From assembly GCA_027924585.1 (NCBI GenBank), contig BSBM01000361.1, forward strand, positions 37,617,501 through 37,681,500: a stretch of DNA of 64,000 bases, read 5' to 3'. Positions 47,111-58,620 of the stretch are shown here, in pieces. Below the pieces are notes generated by a model, which was not told the origin of the DNA, did not search any database, and saw nothing but the letters and a program-made list of their open reading frames with translations. The position numbers and the translations under genes were made by a program. Numbering within the stretch: the stretch's first letter is position 1; each line of letters opens with the position of its first letter. Origin of the DNA: Larix kaempferi. Taxonomy: Eukaryota; Streptophyta; Pinopsida; Pinales; Pinaceae.

Positions 47111-49360
47111 TTGATACTGGCAAAAAAAATTAAAACAGGAAAAATTTGGTTTTTTATTTGCTTCTTTTGAATAAACAAGATTTCAGTTATCGAATCAGGA
47201 AAATGTATCTTGTAAAACTGAACCATCTATGAATCAAAGAAAATTCCTTCAACTTTCAACATTTGCAAAATGCAGAAACAAAAGTACCCTCATATCTTTA
47301 CAAAATGCAGAAACATGGGTCACCTCAGGTCTTTGCAGACAGCCTCAAAAAAACATAAGCACACTCAACTTGTTCATATGTTATGCATAACTCTATACAA
47401 GAACCAAGATTTACATTTCAGAAAAAATATCATGCAAATATCCAAGAAATACAGGGAGTTTGAGAAATCTGATGAGCCCAACGAATCCAGAGGTTGAAAC
47501 TCAAAATTGTATTTTCGTTGCAAGGGAAAGAGATCCAGCTGATTCAGATATCCAATCATTGGCAGACCAATTCATTAAAGAGTATTCAGATTGCTGATGG
47601 AATATGAAGACCAAGTCACCAAAGGGAAACTTTTTGCTTTGGTTTTATTATTATTTTTTAATATGCATTTTTTTAATGAAATTAACAACTTTTTCGTTTT
47701 TGTCAATTCTGAATTTTAATGATACCCAGGAGTCGAGAGTCAAATTTGTCATTTCAAAAGGCCTTAGGTTGAGACCAGTCTGGATGACAAAGATCTGGAG
47801 ACCTGACTCTCACGACTAAAGGGAATTTGTCGCAAATATTGCAATGACTGTAGATCTACGCACTGGAACTATACTGATCATCAGATCTACATGATTAGTT
47901 AGCAAGTTGTGGACAGATGTAAGGCCAATGCTAGCTGCCAAACTAATACTATAAAGTATCAACGTTGTCCAATGCCAATAAAAAATGAGGGCTAAAACAG
48001 TGAACAAGGATAACATAGAAACCACTGTCACTATTCGCATCCATATATAACTCAATAGATTCATCAATAGACAATGCAAACAGCAGAACAAAAAACACAC
48101 AAAATAACTACAAATTCGATCAATTCCATTCAACCCCTCAGCATCCCCTAGATTTTGAAGATGGAAGCTGATGGCAGATTAGCAACATTCCATGTCACTT
48201 GCAATTTACAAATACCAATGCAGGAAGATTTCCAAGAAGGGAAGGTTCGCAAGAAGTGCCTTATTGCAAGGGACCATTTTGCAAATGCGTCCCAATCCAA
48301 TCACAGCACCCAAGAATTCTTCCACGCTCTTGACACCGCCCAAAAAAATTAAAATAGGAAAAAATTGGTTTTTTATTTGCTTCTTTTGAATAAACAAGAT
48401 TCCAGTTATTTGATCAAAAAAATGTATCTTGTAAAATTGAACCATCTATGAATCAAACGAAGTTCCTTGAACTTTCAACAATTGCAAAATGCAGAAACAC
48501 AAGCACCCTCATGTCTTTACAAAATGCAGAAACATGAGTGACCTCAGGCCTTTGTAGACCGCCTCAAAAAAACATAAGCACACTCAACCTGTTCATATGC
48601 TATGCATAACTCTATACAAGAACCAAGATTTACATTTCACAAAAAATATCTTGCAAATATCCAAGAAATACAAGGAGTTTGAGAAATCTGATGAGCCCAA
48701 CGAATCCAGACACTGAAACTCAAAAGTGTATTTTTATTGCAACGAAAACAGATCCAGGGGATTCAGATATCCAAGCAATGGCAGACTAACTCACCAAACA
48801 GTATTCAGATTGTTGATGGAATATGGAGACCAAGTCACCAAAGGGAAACTTTTTGTTTTGGTTTTATTATTATTTTTTAATATATATTTTTTTAATCAAA
48901 TTAACAATTTTCCATTTTGTCAATTTTCAATTTTAATGATATGCAGGAGTCGAGAGTCAAATTTGTCATTTCGAAAGGCCTTAACTTGAGAGCAGTGTCA
49001 ATGACAAAGATCCGGAGATCTGACTTTCACGACCAAAGGGAGCTTATCCCAAATGTTGTAATGACTGTAGATGCATGCACCAGAACTATACTGACCTCCA
49101 GATCTACATGATTAATTAGTTAACAAGTTGTGGAGAGGTGTAAGGCCAATGTTACCCGACAAGCTCATACTATAAAGTATCAACATCGTCCAATGCCAAT
49201 AAAAAATGACGGCTAGAACAGTAAACAAGCATAACATAAAAACATTGTCACCATGCTCATCTACACATAACTCAATAGATTTATCATTAGACAATGCAAA
49301 CAGGAGAGCAAAAAAACACAGAATAACTACAAATTTGATCAATTCCATTCAACCCCTACT
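46915..49360 (+). repeat. 1,219-bp tandem repeat, two copies
   Basis: Copy 1 is about 46915-48132 and copy 2 about 48133-49360. Anchors 1,219 bases apart include 'acaaaatgcagaaacatg' (47300 and 48519) and 'ttccattcaacccct' (48126 and 49345). The copies are similar throughout but differ by scattered substitutions. No gene is seen; the short open frames in both orientations are not conserved. Confidence 0.85.
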
Positions 49361-50560
49361 GTTCCAAATTACATGATTACAACGTTATGATGTGGTCTAT
49401 GTACACAGCCAGAAGATCAATTATGTTCCATAAACAAGGGGATCGGATCTTCCCTTATCAAAACAAACCAGATCAAATTCCTAAACTGTTCCAACTCCCT
49501 GATTTACACTATATTTGGAAAAGTTGTCTGCTACATGGCTGCGAGAGGTTTCAAACAACTGGCTCCTCCTCCGACTAGATTATTCTAGAACCCTATTAAT
49601 TAAAATTCTAATTCTTAAAACAAAGAGACAATGCTAATGCATAAAGGGCTGACAACACATACTACTAGCATCCATCAACCACACTACAACATGAAGTAAA
49701 GCTCTAGCATCAAGAAGCTCAAGCCATAAATCAACTCCATCAGCCTGTAACTCCTACTGAAAGTGTGACAAAAATCACATGCAAACATCCATGTGAAGAT
49801 GAAGAGGGAGCGGTGAACAAGGTGTAAAGAAACCTTTTATAGCTTTGTGACGAGTGGCACAACAAATTCAAATTCTTTGATGACTGGTAATGAAAGTAGC
49901 ACCAGCACTTTGAACATAACGCATAAACCAGCTACATGAACCTGTAATCCCCACTGCAGGTCTGACAAAAATCGTGTGCAGACACCCATGTGAAAATGGA
50001 AGGATAACAAAGTATAAACGAACAAAGCCCTGTCATGGCTGCGAGAGCTTACAAACAATTGGCTCCTCCTACCACTGCATTATTCTAGAACCCTATTAAT
50101 TAAAATTCCAATTCTTAAAACAAAGAGACAATGCTGCTGCATAAAGAGATGACAACACATACTAGTAGCATCCATCAACCACACCACAACATGAAGCAAA
50201 GCTCTAGCATCAAGAACCCGAAGCCATAAATCAGCTCCATCAGCCTGTAACCCCCACTGAAAGTGTGACAAAAATCACATGCAAACATCCATCTGAAAAT
50301 GAAGCAGGGGGGGGGGGAACAAGGTGTAAAAGAAGCCTTTTACAGGTTTGAGATGGGTAGCACAACAAATTCAAATACTTTGATGACTGGTAATGAAACT
50401 AGCACCAGCAATTTGACCATAAAGCATAAACCAGCCACCTGAATCTGTAATCCCCACTGAAAATCTGACAAAAATCCTATGCAAACATCCATGTGAAAAT
50501 GGAGAGGTAACATGCTAAATTATTCTAGAACCCTATTAATTAAATTTTAATTCTTAAAAT
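49361..50560 (+). repeat. About 0.44-0.5-kb tandem repeat, 2-3 copies
   Basis: The anchor 'tattctagaaccctatta' occurs at 49581, 50081 and 50521. The segments with 'catccatcaaccacac' (49669 and 50169) and 'gcaaacatccat' confirm two full units and a partial third. The first 180 bases (49361-49540) are unique. No gene is seen. Confidence 0.8.
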
Positions 50561-51420
50561 AAAGAGACAATGCTTTAGTTATTATGTCCACTTCATTTGA
50601 CAACACCATGGACAAAAAAATAAACAGACGTAAGCAAACAACACCAGCAAACAGCTTTATCGCATGCTCATTTAAGGCAAAAAACACAACAGTTATTCGA
50701 ACCCATCAACACCATTAATAACCAAAACACAACAAGGGATTCCATATTTGTTTTTCATCAAATGCATGCGGCAAACCACAAAAACAAATGCATTCTAAAT
50801 TAAAAAATGGCTACCCTCAAACCTTCTATAAAATGCACAATAATTTGTTTTCCAAATCTTGAAATTGAAACAGCGTTCAAACTACTTCTTCAACAAACCC
50901 ACACAAAATCTCACCAGAATTTAAAACAGCATTTTTGCTAGGGTTCAATGCCAATAAAACACAGGGAAAAGCCTAACCCACTAACAAATGAAATTCGTTA
51001 ATTCTCCCAGGAAAAACCCTAAACCCTGTTTTTTCCTTTCACTCAAAAACTGCACAAAAAAAAATCCAAAGACATACCTAGTCCAGCGAACCAGCAACAG
51101 CTCCAGAAATCATCCAAACTCAGTAGCCAACACCAGAACTGAAAATGGCAGAGACCGCTGAAGCCGTAATGCCCATAAAACCATAAACAACTCGCAACGA
51201 AACGCCCATAAAACCACTAAACATCCGCCATAAATTACAGCCATCTGAATCGAGGCCCGTGATAAAACCACCCAAAACCCGCCATTAATTACAGCCGGCC
51301 ATGCCGGAATAAATGCCAAACATAAATTCGCCATCCCGAAAAACTATGAAATTAAATGCTAAACATTAAATTCAACCAGAAAACCCTGACATTGCCACCG
51401 GATTTAAACACAGAATTCCC
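50561..51420. other. Helentron 5' region, no gene recognised
   Basis: AC-rich plus-strand sequence with rising GC content towards the 5' end of the element. Minus-strand open frames are low-complexity and overlap the start of the minisatellite. No domain is recognised. Confidence 0.4.
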
Positions 51421-51800
51421 ACAGCCTCATACCGGCACCCACAGCAGCCAAACGACGAGCCACACCGCCACCTACAGGAGCCGAAGCACACACAACCTCG
51501 CACATGGATAAGAACAACAAACGAAACCCACAGCCGAAGGACGACCCACACCAGCACTTACAGGAGCCGAGGCACACCAAACCGCGCAGTTGAATCAGAA
51601 CCGGAAACGAAACCCACAGCCGAAGGCCGAGGCACAGGAAACCGCGAATACGAAAATGAAAACCCGTAGCCAAAGGACGACCCACACCGGCACCTACAGG
51701 AGCCGAGGCACAGGAAACCGCCCATATGCATGAACGAAACCCGCAGCCGAACGACGACCCACACCGGCCCCTACAGGCGCCCACGCACAGCAAAACCCCA
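51421..51800 (-). repeat. GC-rich degenerate minisatellite
   Basis: Imperfect units containing 'cagccgaaggacgaccca' and 'cctacaggagccgaggcaca' recur about four times (near 51531, 51616, 51665 and 51739). The block is far richer in G+C than any neighbour except the LINE-like insert. Minus-strand frames across it (51372-51969) are Gly/Cys/Val-rich repeats of the same unit and not proteins. Confidence 0.7.
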
Positions 51801-52068
51801 GCATATGAATAAGAACCAGATCAACCCCCGCATTAAACACCTCGAACAACGAAAACGAAAACCACCTCGAACATAGAAAACCACCTTGGTCACAGCATCC
51901 GAGAACAATCAAACCACGCGTCGTGACGCCATCACGCCGCCGCCTCCTGGGCCACAGTGCCCGAGGCACTCGTCATCGCGGACGGCACCAATCAGAACTC
52001 AACAAAACAACAATTAAACAATTAAAAAAAATACCAATTTTTGCAATTCTAAGGTTAAACACTATGTC

Positions 52069-52135
52069 CGCCCCATATTTCATCACCACAGACCTCAACT
52101 AATGCCCCCGACCGAAAAATAGATGTCGGGGACAT
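52069..52135 (-). other. Helentron 5' terminus with hairpin
   Basis: On the minus strand the element starts ATGTCCCCGACA (52135-52124). ATGTCCCCGAC can pair with GTCGGGGGCAT (52112-52102), forming an 11-bp stem with one G-T wobble and a 12-base loop. The same first bases occur inverted before the 3' hairpin at 21829-21840. The flank beyond is repeat copy A'. Confidence 0.65.
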
Positions 52136-53611
52136 AACAAGTTATTTTACACATCTTAAAACAAAGTAAATAAAAATTGATATATGATTTGAATTTGATT
52201 GTATGAATGATTCAAAAGTGTTGGATTATTAATATCATTGTAATCTCTCTTTTTAATTAAAATAAAGCACTAATTTTGTTTCCTTGTATGGGATGTCAAT
52301 AAGGAGAGGGTGAGATTATCACGTGTGTTTTCCAAATCATAATGGTTTGGCCTCTGTGAAGACATGGACTTCCACTAAATTGTATAGCATGGTCAAGCAT
52401 CCCATCAAACAAAACCCATAAGTTGGAGATTACTATAGGAACTGATTTCTATCAATAGAAGGTTAGGCATTGGTAGGAGGGGATAGGACTTGTAATCTCA
52501 TATCTTTTTATTTAGGTTAAGTTATTGATATGCTTCAAACAACCAACATGCATTGCTTAACGTGTGTCTGCTAGTGGATTACAATTTTCATACTTCCAAT
52601 CTGAAATTGGTAAGTTTTAGTTGTTGTGTTCTTTAGAGATTAGTGGAGATGGGTACCTATATGATTGAGAATGGGGAAGAGATCAAATTTTAGAGCTCAA
52701 TGATGGGATGACCAAGGCAATGCACCTATGGACTCAAGGAAAAAAATAAAATAAAAAGGGGGTTGGGAAAAGGAGTTAAGCAACAACAAATGTTTATGAT
52801 AGAGGCTTCTTTAAATTGGTCAAATATGAGATTGATTATATTGTGAATAAAGTTAGAGAGGAACATGCTCATACAACAGATCAGTGAATTAAGGATGAAA
52901 TCATGGACTATGTCCGAGGCACATGTTTCTCTAAAAGCAAGGACACCAACTATTGGAATAAAGTGATAGGTTTATATTGCATACCAAGTCTCTCATAGCC
53001 AATGTAACACCCTTGGTTTGAAACTCCTATTTTGATGATGTCAAGATGTAAATACTAACTATGAATGCCTACAAGGTTGAACATATTATATTTTGCAATT
53101 ATTAATATTAAAATCCACAATTGGTTATGCTGAGGCAATACACTAAAAAGATCGGGGACTCAAGTATTCACCGGAGACAGTAAGGGGGTTGGAATGACTA
53201 AGCGGGAAAAACCATGTTATGACCCTATTAAACCTTTAAGTCCCTAAATTTTATCCTAAGTTTTGATTAAGTCTTAATCCCATTTAATTAATTCAAAACT
53301 TGCTTTAAATCATTATTATGATTTAAATGCGTTTAAGTGGGATTAGGGGGAGAGCTTACATGCTTTATTTTAAAAATAAAAAGGTAAACGTGGGTCTCCC
53401 AGAGAACCCACGTGGTTCCATCTTGTCATGCATAAAAATAATGCATGCAAATGGAAATTGCATTATTATTATTATTCCTTCATTCTGGAAGAAGAATCCA
53501 CACGGGTGGGAAGTTCTGAGCATACAGAGGAGAATGATTGTCTGAGAAGGAATTTCCATACGAATTTCTGAGTTTGTAAACCCGTTGTTGCATTTTTTTA
53601 TTGAAACTCTA

Positions 53612-53834
53612 TCCAATTTGTCTCTGGAATGTTCCAGTGAAGTGGCGAATGGTCTAACTAATTGTCTTAGTAGAATTCTGAGCACAAATGATAGTGATGT
53701 GTTTTCACTGTTGTGTAGTTAGGCCAATTTGTCTTTGGTTGTACCAGTGAAGTGGCAAATGGTGTAGGAAGTTGAATTGGTGGAATTCTAAGCACAATTG
53801 ACAGTGATGTGTTTTCACTATTGTGCAGTCAGAA
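53612..53834 (+). repeat. 111-bp tandem duplication inside the LTR-type insertion
   Basis: Two copies start 'ccaatttgtct' at 53613 and 53724. Both contain 'ccagtgaagtggc' and 'agtgatgtgttttcact'. Confidence 0.8.
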
Positions 53835-55023
53835 GGAAATCAAGGAAGTGAAATGCAATGTTTGGCATGGAATTGGATCTAAGCCAATTACCTGATTGCC
53901 AAGAGTTTAATCCTGAGAAATTATGGAACTGGTGAGATGTATGTTTGGTGAATGCATGAGCCTTAGCTTAGGGGTGGTGTTCGTTTGAGATATGAATGAA
54001 CAAAATTACATATGGTTGGGTGGAGTGTGGCTCACATAGTGCCAATTTCCGAATTCAAGTATTTTCCAGAAAATTTTTAATTCCTGGAAATGATGTTTTA
54101 ATTTCTCAATGTTTTTTATTTAATGAATGGTAAAACAATTTCCATGGTTTTTACTATTTTAATTTTTGAAATTAGATATAAAAATGAATTCATGCATTGT
54201 TTGGTTGGATTCCTCTGAGTTTAATTTATGGGCTATGTATGATAATAATAAATAAATTATACAAATTAAAATAAATTGAATGAATACTTGTTCTTTAATT
54301 AAGTGGGAAATTTATTTTCCATATAATTGCATTAATGGTTCATCGCTTTTAAATTATTTGGGAATGGGTTTGTGTGGCTGGAAATACATTCCAAGTTTTT
54401 CCCACAAAATTATTGTAATAATCTCTCAAAGATATTTAAATATTTTAATAAAAGATGGGCATGACCCTATCTTGCTTAATAGATAAATCATTAATATAAA
54501 TCCCTAATGCATAATATGAAATGGTAATTGCATATCTTAAGGGCTCTATTGGTTGGTAAAAGAATATTTAATATGTTTACCTTGAATGGTATTTGCATTT
54601 GTAAACCATGGGATGGAAATCATAAACCACGGGATAGTAATGAGTGGTAATTGCATTGAAATGCACTTAATTGTCATTATTTTGCTTAATTGGTAATTGT
54701 AAACAATTACTATGTGGGCTTGTTTACTATGTTATGCATTGAATGGTATCTTGTATTTAGCTCATTTTGCTTATCCAAAGAAGTCTAAATGATTATGTTG
54801 AAGTTTAAATCTAACCTAGTTCATTTTCACAAATACCATGGGCCAATAATGGATGGTATTTGTTTTTATTTCACAAGTATTGGAATTGTATGCAAAATAC
54901 CATGGATTAAATTAGTAAGGAATTGGTTAAATTACATTTCATACTTTAACTAAACTGGTAATTGCTATCCTAAGTAATTTATGCATGTAACCTTAATGGG
55001 AAGTTAATATGTTGAATTATTAA

Positions 55024-55232
55024 CCTTAATGCGCAATTATTATATTGGAATATTGCATTCCATGTTTTGGATAGACTCGGTAATTGTTATTCTACTTAAA
55101 CCTTATTACGCAGTTATTATATTGGAATATTACATTCCATGTTTTGAATAGACTTGGTAATTGTTATTCTACTTAAACCTTATTGGCGCAATTATTATAT
55201 TCGAATATTATATTCCATGTTTTGGATAGACT
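55024..55232 (+). repeat. 78-bp tandem repeat, about 2.7 copies, inside the LTR-type insertion
   Basis: The motif 'tatatt.gaatatt' recurs at 55041, 55119 and 55197. The shared unit includes 'attccatgtttt.ga' and 'ggtaattgttattctactt'. Confidence 0.85.
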
Positions 55233-56468
55233 GACATATAGTTCTTACTGTGGAGGTAGTTTTTACTGCACAGACAGTTCTTATTGTGGAGGTAGCTTTT
55301 ACTGCGTAGGTCTTAGTGCAAAATTTTTTACTAGGTAGTTCTCCACAAAAGGTTTGATGCACACTTTTTAGGAAAGTATTTATAAGGAAGGATTGGAAGT
55401 GTTGCATTCCAAACCTTAGTTTATTAATGTATATTAATAGAAGATATATCATGGTTACTAATTATGATGTAAATTTTATATTTGTGAAATGTGCTACACA
55501 TGGAGATAATTATGCTTATGATAATATGATTTTATTTGTTATGCATTTGATATAAGATTTCATGGGTCTTATGAAATAGTTAATCTTTAGCTACTTATAG
55601 TTATTATGCATTTTAATATGCACTTTCCATAAGAATGCATATATGTTTTATATTAAAAGAAAAAAATAGTGTGTCTTAAGTCTAGTGTAACGAATGGTGC
55701 ATTACAACCAATGCCATTGAAGAGAAAGGGACATGGCACTAATAAATTCAACCAAAAACTAGATCAATTTGACCATAATCATGAGAAATTGATAATTGCC
55801 ATATATGGATTAGAAATAAGGACTGAGGTCCAAGAGGAACTAAGGAAGACTTCCAAAGTAGTGGTTGAAATTGACAGAGCTTTCTAGGAGGGAGTTATGA
55901 CACCATTCTATGTCAATGTGGATTCCAACTATGATCTTAAGGATTAGCTTTGGCTACTCCAAGTCCAGTAATTCTGTTTTGATTTGTCTTGATATGATAG
56001 GTAAAATGAAATGCAATCTAACTAGTTGTGATATATTTGTTAGGATGTATTTTTTGTTTTTTATACTAAGACAAAATCTAAGAGAGGGATATAGAACTCT
56101 ACTCATTTTTGGATCTTCAAAAAGATCAATTGTGTATTGTTTGAAAACTATAGCTAGGTCTCTCATGGAAGCTGATCATAGTAAAAATTGATTGTAATTT
56201 TTTTTGTATCCTATTAATACATAGTCTTACTAAATTACAAAAAAAAATGTTGGAGAAGGAATGCTTGTAGATTGTTTTATTACAATCTAGGGACAATAAG
56301 ATAATGCATTTGAAAATCCATGTTTTAAATCAAGGGAGAAGGGTTGATAATTAGGCACCCTAACTTTAAGGGTATGTTTTACATGGATCCACTTAATACT
56401 TTTAAATATTTAACATTGTCAGGCCTAAGGAATAACTCCAATTATAAATTAATTACATTGAACAAGAA

Positions 56469-58620
56469 TCATTGATTTATACAAGGTGTGAAGATGTCTA
56501 AAATTTTCTTATTTGAGGAACAATGTCTCAAATGAACTATCTTGGCCTCTATATGATATCGAAGCAGATGGTACTTCACGTTGATGTGCATGGTTTGATC
56601 ATGGAATCTAGGATTCTTGGCCAACTTTATTGCATAAGTGTTTTCAATCAATAGAGGAGTAGAATTCATAATTTTCTCTTGCAAATATTCAAGTATTTTC
56701 TTCCGCCACACAATCTCCTTTGTTGCTTCTATCGTAGCCACATATTCTTCCTCTTTTGTGGAATCTGTTGGAGGGGATTGCTTATGTGATATCTAGGAGA
56801 CAGTTGCGAATCCAAGACTCATGAGGTATCCTGAAGTAGACATGTCATTCTCTTTGTCACCATCAAAGTATGAATAATAATAGTCATTCAGTTTGAATTC
56901 ATCCGCCTTATAATACTTGAGTTTAAAATCTTGAGTCCCTTCAAGTATTTTAAAACTCTTTTGGCAGAATACCAATGTACTTCACAAGTTTTTCCCATAA
57001 ACCTAGAAAGGATCCCAACAACAAATGAAATATCAGGTCCGGCGGTGATAAGGTAGATAAGAATTCACAAAATATTTATGTACTCGTTTTCATCCTCAAA
57101 TTCATTTGCTTCTTTTGATGTGAGCTTCAAATTATGTTCCATTGGAGTAGAGAGAGGGTTGCACTTTGTCATGCTAAAACTATTCAATAGCTCTCCAACG
57201 TACTTATTATGGGAGATGAATACATACTTGGGATTCTAAGTCACTTCAATTCCCAAGTAGTAGTGAGGATGTCCAAAATATATCATTTCAAATTCCTTCT
57301 TCAAATTTCTTTAAGGATTCAATGTAGCTTTCATTGTTCCCTATCATCAAAAGATCATTCTAAATACACCACAAGATATACAACAAACCTTCCAACTTTA
57401 TTGAAAAAAAAGGTTGCATCATCAAGATTAAATTGTTTGAAATTTAATTTAAGAAGATGCTTTGTTAGATTTGCATACCATGCGCAAGGATCTTGTTTCA
57501 AGACATACAATGACTTGATGAATTTGCATGCGTTTTGTTCTTGTCCCTTCACAACAAATCCTTTTGGATGAGACATGAAGACATTCTCTTTCAAGTCTCC
57601 ATTCAAGAAAATAGTAATTTCACATCCATTTGATGAAATTTCCACAATTATGTGCATCCAAAGACAATAGAGTGTGGATGGTATCCCATTTTTTTGTGGG
57701 GAAGAAATCCTGCTCATTTTCAATGCCTTCTTAATGTGCAAAACCTTTTGCACAAGCCTCATCTTATCTTGTTAAGTGAGCCATTTGATTTGTACGTGTT
57801 CTTGTATACCCACTTGCAACCAATTGGTTTGGTCCCAAATGGAGGGTCCACTAACTTCCACGTCCCATTCTTGATGAAAGAATCATATTCATTGTGCATG
57901 GATTCTTTCCACTCATCATGAGAAGTAGCTTTTTCAAAGGAATTTGATTCAATCTTAGCATATAAATGCAATTCACAATCATAAGAAACATCCATATCTT
58001 CTACATCGCCTAAATTTGATTTATATGTATCTCCTCCATCTTCTTATATGGTCAAACTTCTCGTTCCCATATTTTCGACTTCATTAGGATGAACACTTAA
58101 AAGTGTCTTTGTGACCCACTTTAGAACTTTCCATAAGGTCTAGGTTGCTCAGCTGGTGGTGCTTCATTCTCTTAAAGATTCAATATTCCAATCCTCTCAA
58201 TGACATTATCCAATTGAACCTCTTGTTCCAGTGACGTTGAAGAAACTTCTTCATGAGGGGAATATGGTGTTGCAAAAGGTGATTCAAGAGATTGATCCAA
58301 GATAGGTCCCCCCTATTCAAGATGTATAATCTCATTGTCAACTTCATGAAAAGTCTCTATATGGGTTAATATATCCAAACTATTTGGATACCTCTCAATA
58401 GTCTTGTCATTTTTATTTATTTCAAGAAAAATGACATCTCTAGAAAGTATAAAATTTTTGTTTACTTCATTGTAAATATGGTATGCCTTAGTAGTGTTTG
58501 AGTGCCCCAAGAAGATGCACTTTTGATTCCTTATATTGATCTTGTTTCTTTGTTTCTTAGGAATTAAGGCATAACAAGTGGAACCAAAGACCCTAAGATG
58601 CCTCACCGAAGGAATGTGGC
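56469..58620 (-). pseudogene. Ty1/copia pol remnant (integrase C-term, RT, RNase H)
   Basis: Reading the minus strand, the order is that of copia pol. The integrase C-terminal part comes first, with PSVRHLRVFGSTCYALIPKK, KCIFLGHS and ILSRDVIF (58620-58400). The RT start follows, with NGTWKLVDPP and KWVYK (57995-57759), then IFLNGDLKENVFMSHPKGF, KFIKSLYVLKQDP and WYANLTKHL (57762-57355). Last is RNase H, with GTQDFKLKYY, STSGYLMSLGF and a KILDIFT motif just before the stop at 56469. The first RT Asp is missing (CEITIFLNG instead of DVKTAFLNG), and the YVDD box is broken by a frameshift and reads ND. Gag, protease and the integrase core are absent. The 3' end abuts repeat A', so no LTR is visible. 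Confidence 0.85.

Larger units (their letters stand above)
21815..52135 (-). mobile_element. Large Helentron-type rolling-circle transposon (about 30.3 kb)
   Basis: The insertion splits repeat copy A', and the uninterrupted copy A (about 5715-5725) serves as an empty site. Its coding strand is minus, with the 5' end at 52135 and the 3' end at about 21815. The ends share an inverted motif, ATGTCC(C/T)(C/T)GACA, terminal at the 5' end and internal at the 3' end, where a 5-bp-stem hairpin follows. This layout (subterminal inverted repeat, then 3' hairpin) is known from Helentrons and DINE-1-like derivatives. The flanking 'aacaag' occurs at both junctions; it is either a 6-bp duplication or element sequence next to a T|T target, and the sequence alone does not separate these. 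Inside are an OTU/Rep/helicase/endonuclease polyprotein, an RPA1-like gene, a captured Hsp110 fragment, repeat blocks and a LINE-like insertion. All coding parts are broken. Confidence 0.75.
53003..55706 (+). mobile_element. LTR-type insertion (long solo-LTR-like), 2.7 kb
   Basis: Copy A is uninterrupted at the matching site (about 6856). The insert starts TGTAACACCC and ends GGTGCATTACA, the TG...CA termini of LTRs. It is flanked by 'gccaa' (52998-53002) and 'accaa' (55707-55711), a 5-bp target duplication with one change. No gag or pol frame is visible, and no internal copy of the ends was found, so it is best read as a long solo LTR or a non-autonomous LTR element. TGTAACACCC starts are common among plant Ty3/gypsy LTRs. 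Confidence 0.65.
52136..56490 (+). repeat. Unclassified repeat family, copy A', right part
   Basis: It is colinear with 5720-7665 of copy A, except for an LTR-type insertion at 53003-55706. The shared end is 'tttatacaag' (about 7658 and 56477). Past that point copy A' adjoins the copia remnant. Confidence 0.75.

Noticed and set aside
51372-51969. Gly/Cys/Val-rich minus-strand frames (up to 129 residues)
   Set aside because: They are translations of a degenerate minisatellite; the protein repeats only reflect the DNA repeat.
21829-52135. Terminal-inverted-repeat (cut-and-paste) DNA transposon
   Set aside because: The inverted motif is only about 12 bp, is terminal at one end and internal at the other, and no DDE transposase is present.
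21816-52141. Reading the 30-kb insertion as an LTR retrotransposon because of the short flanking 'aacaag' repeat
   Set aside because: The ends are not TG...CA, no long terminal direct repeats are present, and the genes inside are Rep/helicase and not gag-pol.
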